39,221 nt of DNA, taken from the NCBI GenBank assembly GCA_050945695.1, contig JBMNTK010000004.1, positions 1-39,221 of the forward strand, written 5' to 3'. This DNA comes from Ch71 sp050945695 (GTDB taxonomy: Bacteria > Chloroflexota > Anaerolineae > DRVO01). A model generated the notes under the pieces. That model saw only the letters and a program-made list of their open reading frames with translations. It made no database searches and was not told the origin of the DNA. The translations under genes were made by a program, and so were the position numbers. Shown here piece after piece: positions 32,515 to 39,221 of the stretch (its first letter is position 1; every line of letters begins with the position of its first letter).

Positions 32515-32548
32515 GATGGGCCGCTGATCAGTTGATCAGCGGCCCATC
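32515..32548 (-). terminator. Perfect 16-bp hairpin after the propeller lipoprotein gene
   Basis: GATGGGCCGCTGATCA (32515-32530) and TGATCAGCGGCCCATC (32533-32548) form a perfect 16-bp stem with a 2-base spacer, 20 bases after the stop of the minus-strand gene. It is followed on the minus strand by CAATCTCTT rather than a clean T-tract. It separates the propeller gene from the operon starting at 32337. Confidence 0.72.
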
Positions 32549-32568
32549 GCCGTTCTGCCGGATGTGGG

Positions 32569-35427
32569 CTAGGGCTGGAAAGCCAGCAGTCGCTGCCAGC
32601 CGCAGCCACCAAAGAAGCACATCGGGTCTTCCAGGCCGGTGATCAGCAGGTCATCTACGCTGCCATCCACGGCCATCACGCGCACGTCGGTGCTACCGTC
32701 TTGCTGGCGGGTGTAGAGCAGCTGGGAGCCGTCGGCCGACCACCGCGGCCATCCATCCACCGCCTCGCCCGGATCCGTAAGCCGCTGCACCTCGCCGTCA
32801 TACAGGTAGACGGACCTGCCGCTGAGGGACTCCTCCATGTCGTCGCCCCCTCCCTGCGCGTCTGGAGAGGCAGGCGCGGCTGCATAGGCTAGGATCTCGC
32901 CATCCGGCGACCAGGCCGGCTCGAAGGCCACCATGTCCGTGTCGGTTAGGTACTCCAGGTCGCCGCCGATCACGTCCAGCAGGGCCAGGCGCTTGTTCTG
33001 GGTGATGAACCGGCCAGCGCCCTCGGCAAGGGCCAGCAGACCGACTTCGGCGGGATGCCAGTCGTACGCCTCAGACGTCAGCAGCATGATGGCATCCAGT
33101 TCACGGATCTCACCGGTCGTCGTGTTGATGGTGACCAATGGCACCCCATCGGCCCAGATGGACGCCGACAGCACCCCCTGGCCGGCAAGGATGAGATCGG
33201 TGCCCGGCACCCAGCTGATCAGCTCGTAGTAGGCCACGCGGATGTCGTTGCTCAACCGGTGGATGACCACTTTCGTGCCCGGCTCGGCGCTGCGCACAGA
33301 TAGGTCCTGCTCCCAGCGTCCCGCTCCGGCCAGCTGGTCCTGGTGAGGCGTCCAAGCGAGTTGGCCGTCCTCGGACCATAGCACCCTCGCGCGGCCCTCC
33401 TCGCCTAGGGCGCCCGGCGGCAGGATCTCCCTAGCATCGGCGGTGCCGAAGAAGGGGATCACCCAGAGGGAGCCATCATCGCGGGGCACCGCCAGCCAGT
33501 CCTCGGAACCGGGCAACGCCTCCGTCGGGGCCCAGAACGGATCCCGCCCCGCCTCGCTGACGTCCTGCTCCAGGGTGCCATCGCGACGGTACACCTTGTA
33601 GGCTCGTTCCCCCTCGGCCACCAGCAGGCGCTCGCCCGAAGGAGACCAGCCGATCACGCGGGCCGGGTTCTCGCCCAGGATGGCCGTACGTCCAGTCTCC
33701 AGGTCGGCCAAGACTGGCCGGCCGGAGAAAGCCGGCCGCTGATCTACGAAGGCGAGCAGCCCCTCGGCCAGCGGCTCCTCCCCCAGGCAGCCTGGCAGGC
33801 CGGGGAAGACCTGAGCGCAGTCAATGATGACCTCGGTGCCCGCGGTGGGGGTAGAGTCCGCTGAAGCAGCCGGGGTAGCGGTCGCGAGCTCCATGCCGGG
33901 CTGGCCGGTTGGAGTGACGGCCCCGGCAGTGGAAGGCACGCCAGGGGTGGGCGTCGGCTGCGGGGTCGTTGGCTCCGGACCGTGCCACCAGTCGAACAGC
34001 CCGTCCCACTCGATGTGACCGAAGAAGCCGAACCAATCGGGGGCCGGGGTCAGCTCCTCCACCACCTGCGTCGGCTCGCCGCCCTCGGCAGGGATCAGCC
34101 ACAGCGAGGCCCGGTCCGCCTCATCGAGGCGAGCAAACAGGATCTGAGAGCCGTCGGCCGACCAGAGAGGGCGCTCGTCGCGATAGTCGTCATCGTCGGT
34201 GAGCTGCCGCGGCATGGAGCTGGCTAGCAGGTCGGTGACCCAGAGGCGGCGCTGCAGGAGCCCATCGTGTACAGCTTCGTCGCCGCTCAGGTCGCCCTCA
34301 TCGGGCATGGCCACGTAGGCCAGACGGTGCCCGTCCGGGGCCCAGGCCGGTGAGATGGCCGCCAACTCGGGCCCGGTCACGGTCAGCGCGTCATCCTCCT
34401 CCAAGTTCAGCACTTGGATCATCTTCTGGGTCCAGGTAGCGCGGTACTCGCCCACGGCGGCCGCGAGCTGGGAGCCGCCACCCGGCCCAGGGGCCAAGAA
34501 GTCATCATAGGCCAACATAGTGTCCACCAGCTGCCGGGGCTCACCACCCTTGGCGGGGACGGCGTAGAGGGGCACGCCGTCGGCCAGGATGGAAGCCGAG
34601 ACGGTGGGACCTTGCCAGTAGAGGACCCAGCGGCTATCGGACGTCCACCCGGCCAGGATGGCATCCCCTTCCTCGGTCAGGTCGGCCTCGACTACCGAGA
34701 TGGTCTCTCCGCCCTCCTTGGACACGACTTCGATGCCCTGGGCAACCAGGGGACCGTCCTCGAGCTGCGCCTGCCACTGAACGGCAATCCAGTTGCCATC
34801 GGGGCTCCAGGCGATGTCCCGGATGGAACGTGTGACCCCTTCGAGGTCGGGGTCAGGAGTAGCGGCTTCGACCGGCTCCGCCGGCACCAGGGTGGTGGGC
34901 TCCGTCTCGCCGGCAGAGACGACGTGCAGCCCATCGGCATCCACGTAGGCTAGGGTATCGGCGGCCGGAGACCAGGCGAATAGGCCGTCGGGCAGGGTGG
35001 CAAGGGAGCGGGCCTCACTGCCGTCAACGAGCATCGTCCATAGCTGAACGAAGCCCTCCCTACCCTTGATGAAGGCCAGTCGCTGCCCGGAAGGTGCCCA
35101 ACGCGGCTGGCGGTTGAGCCCGTCTTCGGTCAGTCTCTGGGGCACGCCATCGGGCAGGGCCCGGGCCCAGATGTCACCCGCCTGAACGTAGGCCAACCTC
35201 CCCAACCGGGCGAGACCGGGGGGCTCCGGCGTGAGCTGCTTGACCAGCTTAGCGTTCTCGGTGGACAGGGCAGCGATAGTGGCGGCAGCGGAGGTATCGG
35301 CCGTGGGCGGCTCTGTCTCGGGCGTCCCCATTACCCCGACCTGGAGGTAGGGGGAACACCCGACCAGGGCCAGAGCTGCCAGAGCAATCGCGCACAAGCA
35401 CAGCAATCCTCGTCCCTTTGTGAACAT
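32569..35427 (-). CDS. Large lipoprotein with two TolB/WD40-like beta-propellers
   Basis: 952 residues. Signal peptide ending LVGC with lipobox Cys24, a short helical segment rich in Ala, Glu and Lys (about 47-66), then PD40/TolB-like repeats: PRWAPSGQRLAFI, WSPDGNWIAVQW, PAWAPDGHRLAYV and PLWSADGSQILFAR. A Pro/Thr-rich linker (about 480-530) follows. A second repeat set then has WSPSGERLLVAEG, PAWSPDGEILAYA and PRWSADGSQLLYTR. Two propellers on one chain tethered to the membrane suggest an extracytoplasmic scaffold or sensor; no enzyme motif is seen. The text of the two halves is related, suggesting internal duplication. Start ATG 35427 has AGGAG 9 bases upstream. The two-component genes lie just upstream, so it may be their target or partner. 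Confidence 0.85.
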   Translation of the reverse strand: MFTKGRGLLCLCAIALAALALVGCSPYLQVGVMGTPETEPPTADTSAAATIAALSTENAKLVKQLTPEPPGLARLGRLAYVQAGDIWARALPDGVPQRLTEDGLNRQPRWAPSGQRLAFIKGREGFVQLWTMLVDGSEARSLATLPDGLFAWSPAADTLAYVDADGLHVVSAGETEPTTLVPAEPVEAATPDPDLEGVTRSIRDIAWSPDGNWIAVQWQAQLEDGPLVAQGIEVVSKEGGETISVVEADLTEEGDAILAGWTSDSRWVLYWQGPTVSASILADGVPLYAVPAKGGEPRQLVDTMLAYDDFLAPGPGGGSQLAAAVGEYRATWTQKMIQVLNLEEDDALTVTGPELAAISPAWAPDGHRLAYVAMPDEGDLSGDEAVHDGLLQRRLWVTDLLASSMPRQLTDDDDYRDERPLWSADGSQILFARLDEADRASLWLIPAEGGEPTQVVEELTPAPDWFGFFGHIEWDGLFDWWHGPEPTTPQPTPTPGVPSTAGAVTPTGQPGMELATATPAASADSTPTAGTEVIIDCAQVFPGLPGCLGEEPLAEGLLAFVDQRPAFSGRPVLADLETGRTAILGENPARVIGWSPSGERLLVAEGERAYKVYRRDGTLEQDVSEAGRDPFWAPTEALPGSEDWLAVPRDDGSLWVIPFFGTADAREILPPGALGEEGRARVLWSEDGQLAWTPHQDQLAGAGRWEQDLSVRSAEPGTKVVIHRLSNDIRVAYYELISWVPGTDLILAGQGVLSASIWADGVPLVTINTTTGEIRELDAIMLLTSEAYDWHPAEVGLLALAEGAGRFITQNKRLALLDVIGGDLEYLTDTDMVAFEPAWSPDGEILAYAAAPASPDAQGGGDDMEESLSGRSVYLYDGEVQRLTDPGEAVDGWPRWSADGSQLLYTRQQDGSTDVRVMAVDGSVDDLLITGLEDPMCFFGGCGWQRLLAFQP

Positions 35428-35615
35428 AACTCACTCTCCTTGGTGGCTATGAAGCGCGCGATAGGGGTAGAGCTCCGGCATCGGGTGGCCGGGGAGGGAA
35501 GCTCAGGCGCCCGCTATCATAGCCGAACTAACCAAGAACATAGCACGCCGATGTCGCCGATTCGTGACTGTGGTGTAACAGCTAGGTTACAGACGCAACG
35601 AGCCGGAATCGAGAG

Positions 35616-36527
35616 TCACTCCCTGAGCAGCCGCACGTTCACCGCTGTGCCCTCGCCCGGCCGACTGCTCACCGAGAGGTCACCGCCGTGGCGGGCCACG
35701 ATCGCCCGAGCCAGGGCTAGCCCCAGCCCGCTTCCCTCTGTGCCCCGGGCGTTGGCGCCCCGGAACAACTCCTCGCCCAGATGGGGCAGCTCGTCAGGAG
35801 CGATTCCGGGTCCGGTGTCGGCCACGGTGAGGATCACCCAGTGGCCATCCTCCAGCCCACGCACCTCCACCGTATCCCCAGGACGGGAGAACTTCAGGGC
35901 GTTGTCCACCAGGTTGAAGAATGCCAGGAAGAGCAGATCACGGTCTCCCGGGACGCTCGGTAGCGGCCAGGGGGCCTCCGGCAGGCTCAGGCGTACCCGC
36001 CGCTCGTCTGCCCCCGGCCGAGCGGAGGCATCCTCGATGACCTGGGAGAGGAGCTCAGTCAGATCCACCGGCTCCCGCTCTAGGACCACGCTCTCCAGAT
36101 CAGCCAGCTTGCGCAGGTCTCCGCCCAAGCGGGCGAGACGGTCCACCTGGGAGTGCACCGCCGTCAGGGCCGAGGGTGGCTGTGGCGGGCCTCCCTCGGA
36201 TGCTAGCGCGAGGTTGGCCAGCGCGGCGCGAATGGCCGTGACCGGGTTCTTGAGCTCGTGTTCCAGCCGGCGCACGAAGCGACGGTGAGCATCAGCCTGT
36301 TCCTGGGCAAGCTGCTCCAGCCTCTGAGACCACCTCTTACTGGTGGCGTTGACCAGGAGGTAGCCAGAACCCCAGAGCAGGCTGCCCAGCACCCCTACCA
36401 GAAGCAGGGTCGTGGCCAGGTCGGCCTGGACGAAGAGCACTGGGTTAGGCAAGGGCGCCTGCTTCCAGACCAGGAAGGCCACGGCTCCCGCCGCCAGCGG
36501 CAGCAAGGGACGAATGCCGGATCTCAC
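35616..36527 (-). CDS. Sensor histidine kinase
   Basis: 303 residues. Two N-terminal membrane helices (about 7-21 and 37-60) enclose a very short outer loop. A coiled dimerisation helix with the H-box RRLEHELKNP (His90) follows. The ATPase domain has the N-box NLVDNALKF (Asn209), G1 ADTGPGI (236-242) and G2 GSGLGLALA. With so small an outer loop it probably senses something within the membrane or through a partner. It phosphorylates the response regulator encoded just upstream. The start is a GTG at 36527 whose GTGA overlaps that gene's stop. Confidence 0.95.
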   Translation of the reverse strand: MRSGIRPLLPLAAGAVAFLVWKQAPLPNPVLFVQADLATTLLLVGVLGSLLWGSGYLLVNATSKRWSQRLEQLAQEQADAHRRFVRRLEHELKNPVTAIRAALANLALASEGGPPQPPSALTAVHSQVDRLARLGGDLRKLADLESVVLEREPVDLTELLSQVIEDASARPGADERRVRLSLPEAPWPLPSVPGDRDLLFLAFFNLVDNALKFSRPGDTVEVRGLEDGHWVILTVADTGPGIAPDELPHLGEELFRGANARGTEGSGLGLALARAIVARHGGDLSVSSRPGEGTAVNVRLLRE

Positions 36528-37240
36528 TCGCCGCGCTCCACTCGGCCCACAAACCGGTACCCCTCGCCCACCACGGTCTCGATCACCTCCGCCTCATCTC
36601 CCATCACCCGCCGGAGTTCGGCCACCCGAGCATCCACAGCCCGCGTGCCCGCCGGGTAGTCCCAGCCCCAGACGGCATCCAGCAGCCGATCCCGGGTCAG
36701 GAGTTCGTCGGAATGTAGCATCATGTATTCCAGAAGGGCCAGAGCCCGAGCGGTGATCGGCCGCTCGCGGCCGGAGACGATCAGCCGGCGGGCTCGGCGG
36801 TCAAGGGTTATCGGGCCACAGCGGAGAGCCTCTGCGGCAGCGATGGGCTGGGTCTGGAGCCGGCTGCGACGGATGACCGCCCGGATGCGGGCCACCAGCT
36901 CGAAGGGTTCGAAGGGCTTGTTGAGGTAGTCGTCGGCCCCCTCATCCAGGGCCATGGCCCTCTCCGCCGCCGTTCCCACCCGGGTGAGTAGGATCACGGG
37001 GGTCCAGTTCCCGGCACGGCGAAGCCGGCGCAACGCCTCCCGCCCGTCCATGCGGGGCATGAGGACATCGAGGACGATGACGTCGGGCGCGAAGCTCTCT
37101 GCCAGGCGCAGAGCCTCCTGGCCATCGCTGGCCACCGCAGTCTGGAAGCCGGCCCTCTCCAGGAGTTGGCTCAGCTCAGAGGTGATGGCCGGCTCATCGT
37201 CGGCCAGGAGCACCTTGGGACGGGGGTCGGTGTCGGACAT
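36524..37240 (-). CDS. OmpR/PhoB-family response regulator
   Basis: 238 residues. Receiver domain (8-125) with acidic pair in LLADDEP, phospho-acceptor Asp58 in VIVLDVLMPRMDG, switch Thr86 in ILLTRVG and Lys108 in YLNKPFEP. C-terminal winged helix (about 141-235) with ITARALALLEYMMLH, VWGWDYPAGTRAVDARVAEL and VVGEGYRFVG. It activates or represses genes after phosphorylation by the partner kinase. The ATG at 37240 is chosen by domain start; a GTG 12 bases earlier is possible, and neither has a strong ribosome-binding site. Its first codons are duplicated at 38206-38236. Confidence 0.95.
   Translation of the reverse strand: MSDTDPRPKVLLADDEPAITSELSQLLERAGFQTAVASDGQEALRLAESFAPDVIVLDVLMPRMDGREALRRLRRAGNWTPVILLTRVGTAAERAMALDEGADDYLNKPFEPFELVARIRAVIRRSRLQTQPIAAAEALRCGPITLDRRARRLIVSGRERPITARALALLEYMMLHSDELLTRDRLLDAVWGWDYPAGTRAVDARVAELRRVMGDEAEVIETVVGEGYRFVGRVERGE
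37201..37231. repeat. 31-bp direct repeat, copy 1 (within response-regulator 5' end)
   Basis: Identical over 31 bases to 38206-38236, same orientation, about 1 kb apart. This copy codes for residues 4-13 or so of the response regulator. Confidence 0.9.
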
Positions 37241-37387
37241 GTGATCGCTCACTGCGGCATCTTGAGGAAGTCGGTGAACCGATGAAGCGGATAGGCCGCG
37301 GGGCCGGAGTGCAGGCGTTTGCGGCGCGAGCGAGCTAACGCCGCCGCATGTCATTGGGTAGATGCGTTAGCCTGAGCCCAGATAACA

Positions 37388-37865
37388 CTATCTAGGCTCG
37401 TTGTCGGTGACCCAGTCGGAGTGCAAGAGCACCTCGATCCCTTCCGCTCGCTTCAGCCTGGCATCATTGGTGAGGAACGCCCGGGCTCCGTGGGCGATTG
37501 CCGAGGCCAGGTGAATGGCATCGGGAGTCGGTAGACCGCAGGTAGCGCGCAGTCCTGCCATTCGTTCTACCACGTCCACGTCTATGCTGTACATGTTCAG
37601 ATTGGGGAAGCGGAGGAACACATCACGGTAGCGGAGCGCGAGAGCATCGCTTCCAGCCCTCTTTGCCCCAGTCAAAGCCTCCCCCAATGCCAGAACAGAC
37701 ACACAACCCCGGCAGACACCCAACTGGATGGCACGAAACACGGCCTGGGCGACCGACCGGGCCAAGCTGCGGATGGCGCTCGAAGGCATAGATGAAGACC
37801 ATGGTATCCAGCCCAACCAGGCCGGCTTCAGCAAGAGCTTCCTGCAGGGCAGCTAGTCCTCCCAA
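37388..37865 (-). pseudogene. vapC: VapC-type PIN-domain toxin broken by a 4-bp duplication
   Basis: The reading frame starts near TTG 37865 (overlapping the antitoxin stop by 13 bases) and encodes GLDTMVFIYAFERHPQLGPV. It then continues in another frame as AQAVFRAIQLG to VLALGEAL, PTPDAIHLASAI and FLTNDARLKRAEG. Across the two frames all PIN metal ligands are present: the Asp in LDTMVF, Glu in LGEAL, Asp in TPDAIH and Asp in TNDARL. The shift coincides with a tandem GGTC-GGTC on the coding strand (37751-37758). Removing one copy restores a single frame of about 157 residues reading QLGPVAQAVFRA, as expected for VapC. It is therefore a recently inactivated RNase toxin, or a sequence error. 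Confidence 0.82.
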
Positions 37866-38098
37866 GAGGCCCGTTCCTCCGCTAGAGCCCTCTCGCCACC
37901 GCCCAGCTTCGCCCAAGCTTCCTCTCCCAGGCCGTAGATGTACTCGGCCCAGTCTTCAGGCTCAGCTATGAGACGCACCTCCCCACCGCTGACCAGTACC
38001 ACGACTCTCTCACCGGGCTTGATGCCTAACGCTTCACGCGCAGCTCTGGGTAATGCGATCTGGTTGCGCTCGTCAAGTCTGACTACTATGGCCTCCAC
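37853..38098 (-). CDS. vapB: AbrB/MazE-type antitoxin (VapB)
   Basis: 81 residues with the SpoVT-AbrB DNA-binding fold: VRLDERNQIALPRAAREAL, then LGIKPGERVVVLV and GGEVRLIAEP. The C-terminal third (WAEYIYGLGEEAWAKLGGG onward) would wrap the toxin. Start GTG 38098 has GGAGG 5 bases upstream. The antitoxin is intact while its toxin partner is frameshifted, the usual direction of toxin-antitoxin decay. Confidence 0.88.
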   Translation of the reverse strand: MEAIVVRLDERNQIALPRAAREALGIKPGERVVVLVSGGEVRLIAEPEDWAEYIYGLGEEAWAKLGGGERALAEERASWED

Positions 38099-38205
38099 GA
38101 ATGCCTCCAGCCCTCACACAACCCTACACCCTCGTCGCTGAGTGTGATTGTATCAGCGCAGAGAACACCCAGCGAGGATCTGGTCGGTCACACATCCCCA
38201 TGCCC

Positions 38206-38236
38206 CGGCCAGGAGCACCTTGGGACGGGGGTCGGT
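38206..38236. repeat. 31-bp direct repeat, copy 2 (intergenic)
   Basis: Exact copy of 37201-37231, lying between the two VapBC modules and not in a gene. It marks one side of a ~1 kb segment that carries the vapB/vapC pseudogene module. Confidence 0.9.
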
Positions 38237-38264
38237 CAACTAGCAGTCCTCCGGTCGGGCGGGC

Positions 38265-38663
38265 CTAGCCCAGCCAGTCCTCCAAGATGAGGCCTGCGGA
38301 CTCGGCCAGCCGAGAGAAGTGCTTGGTATTGTGCGTGACCAGCGAGGCTCCACGAGTCATGACGATGCTGGCTATCTGCAAGTCCAAGTCCCCGGTCGTC
38401 TGGCCTTCGCGCTCAAGCTGGGCCTTCAACTGCCCATAGCGGCGGGCCGCCAACTCGTCATATGGCAGGATCACCAACGCGGCAAGGAGCACGTCCAGGC
38501 GGGCCAGGTTCTCCTGGGCACGTCGCGACTTGGCCGCGCCATGCGCCAGCTCCCCAACCGAGATGGCGGTAACCGCCAACTGCTCGTCTGCAGTCACCCG
38601 GCCGGTCAGGTCGAGCTCTGAGCGCAGAATGGCGACGCAGTGGTCGCTGTCCAGCACCCTCAT
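38265..38663 (-). CDS. vapC: VapC-type PIN-domain RNase toxin
   Basis: 132 residues, full length for VapC. Acidic metal-site residues: Asp5 in MRVLDSDH, Glu38 in SVGELAHG, Asp92/Asp94 in TTGDLDLQIAS, and the last-strand LVTHNTKHFSRL. The arrangement VLDSDH...THNTKHF is typical of the FitB/VapC branch that cleaves tRNA or mRNA. ATG 38663 overlaps the antitoxin stop by 4 bases (ATGA), so it relies on coupled translation; upstream in-frame residues to 38750 lie inside the antitoxin gene. Confidence 0.92.
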   Translation of the reverse strand: MRVLDSDHCVAILRSELDLTGRVTADEQLAVTAISVGELAHGAAKSRRAQENLARLDVLLAALVILPYDELAARRYGQLKAQLEREGQTTGDLDLQIASIVMTRGASLVTHNTKHFSRLAESAGLILEDWLG

Positions 38664-39004
38664 AGATCGGCAGGAGGGCGGCTGCTTGGCCGGCAACGTT
38701 CGGCCTCGATCTCCTCGGCCAGGTCCTCCAGGTCTCCCTCGTGCCGCCAAAGGCCGAAGGCAGCCATGGCCGGGTGCAACTCGCCTCGCTCGATCCTCTC
38801 TAGCAGGGCTTCCTCCTGCCCTAGGGCGAGGGCCAGTTGGCGAGCAGCCCGTGAGGACCGCTCCAGACGAGCCAACTCCTCTACGCCTATCAAAGCCGCG
38901 ACGGGCCGTTCCCGGCGCTGGATAACGAAGCGCTCACCAGACGCCGCCCGGCTGATCAGCTCCGAGAAGCGGGCCTTCGCCTCAGCCACATTGATGGTCC
39001 CCAT
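38660..39004 (-). CDS. Phd/YefM-family antitoxin
   Basis: 114 residues. N-terminal Phd fold: TINVAEAKARFSELISRAAS, then GERFVIQRRERPVAALIG. The longer C-terminal part is helical and acidic and would bind and inhibit the PIN toxin. Start ATG 39004 has GAGGT just upstream. Overlaps the toxin gene by 4 bases. A palindrome at 39021-39033 is a probable operator. Confidence 0.92.
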   Translation of the reverse strand: MGTINVAEAKARFSELISRAASGERFVIQRRERPVAALIGVEELARLERSSRAARQLALALGQEEALLERIERGELHPAMAAFGLWRHEGDLEDLAEEIEAERCRPSSRPPADL

Positions 39005-39020
39005 ATCACCTCGCGGTTGT

Positions 39021-39033
39021 GGTCATTATGACC
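39021..39033 (-). promoter_or_regulatory. Palindrome overlapping a -10 element upstream of phd-vapC
   Basis: GGTCAT-T-ATGACC is a perfect 13-base palindrome. Read on the minus strand it contains CATAAT, a good -10 hexamer; I find no good -35. Binding of the Phd-type antitoxin here would block transcription (inference). Confidence 0.45.
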
Positions 39034-39130
39034 CATTCGCTAGAAGTGTAGCATGGGCGCGGTCGGCACGCATCCCGATCAGGGCTAGGAAGGCTGCGGG
39101 TGCTCCTGAGGGCACCAGGAAGCCCTCGAC

Positions 39131-39214
39131 TCAAGTCGGGGCTGCTGGGCCTGACGGCCGGGCGTCCAGGTTTCACAGCAGAGCTGTGAACGTGGTCACG
39201 GCTGCGCCGTGACC
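39131..39214. repeat. Three consecutive hairpins at the window end
   Basis: An imperfect stem near AGCCCTCGACT...AGTCGGGGCT (about 39121-39142), then TTCACAGC/GCTGTGAA (39172-39179 with 39183-39190), then GGTCACGGC/GCCGTGACC (39194-39202 with 39206-39214). The last two have 3-base loops. No gene is seen between 39005 and the end. Confidence 0.5.
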
Positions 39215-39221
39215 GTCCTGC

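Noticed and set aside
37321..37370. CTAACGC/GCGTTAG inverted repeat upstream of the response regulator as an operator
   Set aside because: The arms are 7 bp and 22 bases apart, and it lies between divergent possibilities with no second copy; too weak to list.

Overview
The window is GC-rich, densely packed bacterial DNA. It shows several habits I associate with Chloroflexota (Anaerolineae-like genomes): lipoproteins with long Pro/Thr/Ala linkers, DUF2723 membrane proteins, several O-antigen-ligase-like proteins, a GH116 glucosidase, a small exported protein ending in a YLPLV-type tail, and intergenic hairpin repeats. That assignment is pattern recognition only; no search was run and no rRNA or tRNA lies in the window.

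Layout. 1-2279: a partial ABC transporter ATPase, then a small minus-strand operon (membrane peptide, methyltransferase, concanavalin-like protein). 2280-2787: an intergenic stretch packed with hairpin repeats. 2788-3933: a FabH-type ketoacyl synthase with an extra basic tail. 4127-7934: a threonine-degradation locus (GntR regulator with a palindrome at its probable transcription start, threonine dehydrogenase, 2-amino-3-ketobutyrate CoA ligase), interrupted by a reverse-oriented hicBA toxin-antitoxin pair. 8013-8712: an overlapping MNT/HEPN toxin-antitoxin pair. 8899-10050: a BNR-repeat lipoprotein with a strong hairpin after it. 10430-15601: a minus-strand group of GH116 glucosidase, GT4 glycosyltransferase and O-antigen-ligase-like protein. 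15677-17413: a lone plus-strand O-antigen-ligase-like protein with an inserted beta-sandwich domain.

The core of the window is a 13-gene minus-strand run from 32337 down to 17372. It holds an O-antigen-ligase-like protein, a DUF2723 GT-C protein, a 57-residue exported peptide, a nucleotidyltransferase, three B12-binding radical SAM enzymes, two methyltransferases, a fourth B12-binding radical SAM enzyme, a radical SAM/SPASM enzyme, a GT-C transferase and a GT4 transferase. Most junctions overlap or are separated by only a few bases, so it reads as one operon. I infer a pathway that builds a radical-modified (for example C-methylated or C-C coupled) glycolipid, glycan or modified protein at the cell surface. 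The product is unknown, and this is the best candidate here for an undescribed system.

32569-37240: a 952-residue twin-propeller lipoprotein ending in a 16-bp perfect hairpin, and a histidine kinase/response regulator pair. 37388-39004: two VapBC-type modules. The first has a vapC broken by a 4-bp tandem duplication and is flanked by an exact 31-bp direct repeat, one copy of which is the 5' end of the response-regulator gene. The last 100 bases hold three consecutive hairpins.

Start codons were chosen by ribosome-binding sites, overlap with neighbours and domain boundaries; several are GTG or TTG. Functions rest on motifs read by eye, so family calls are firmer than substrates.
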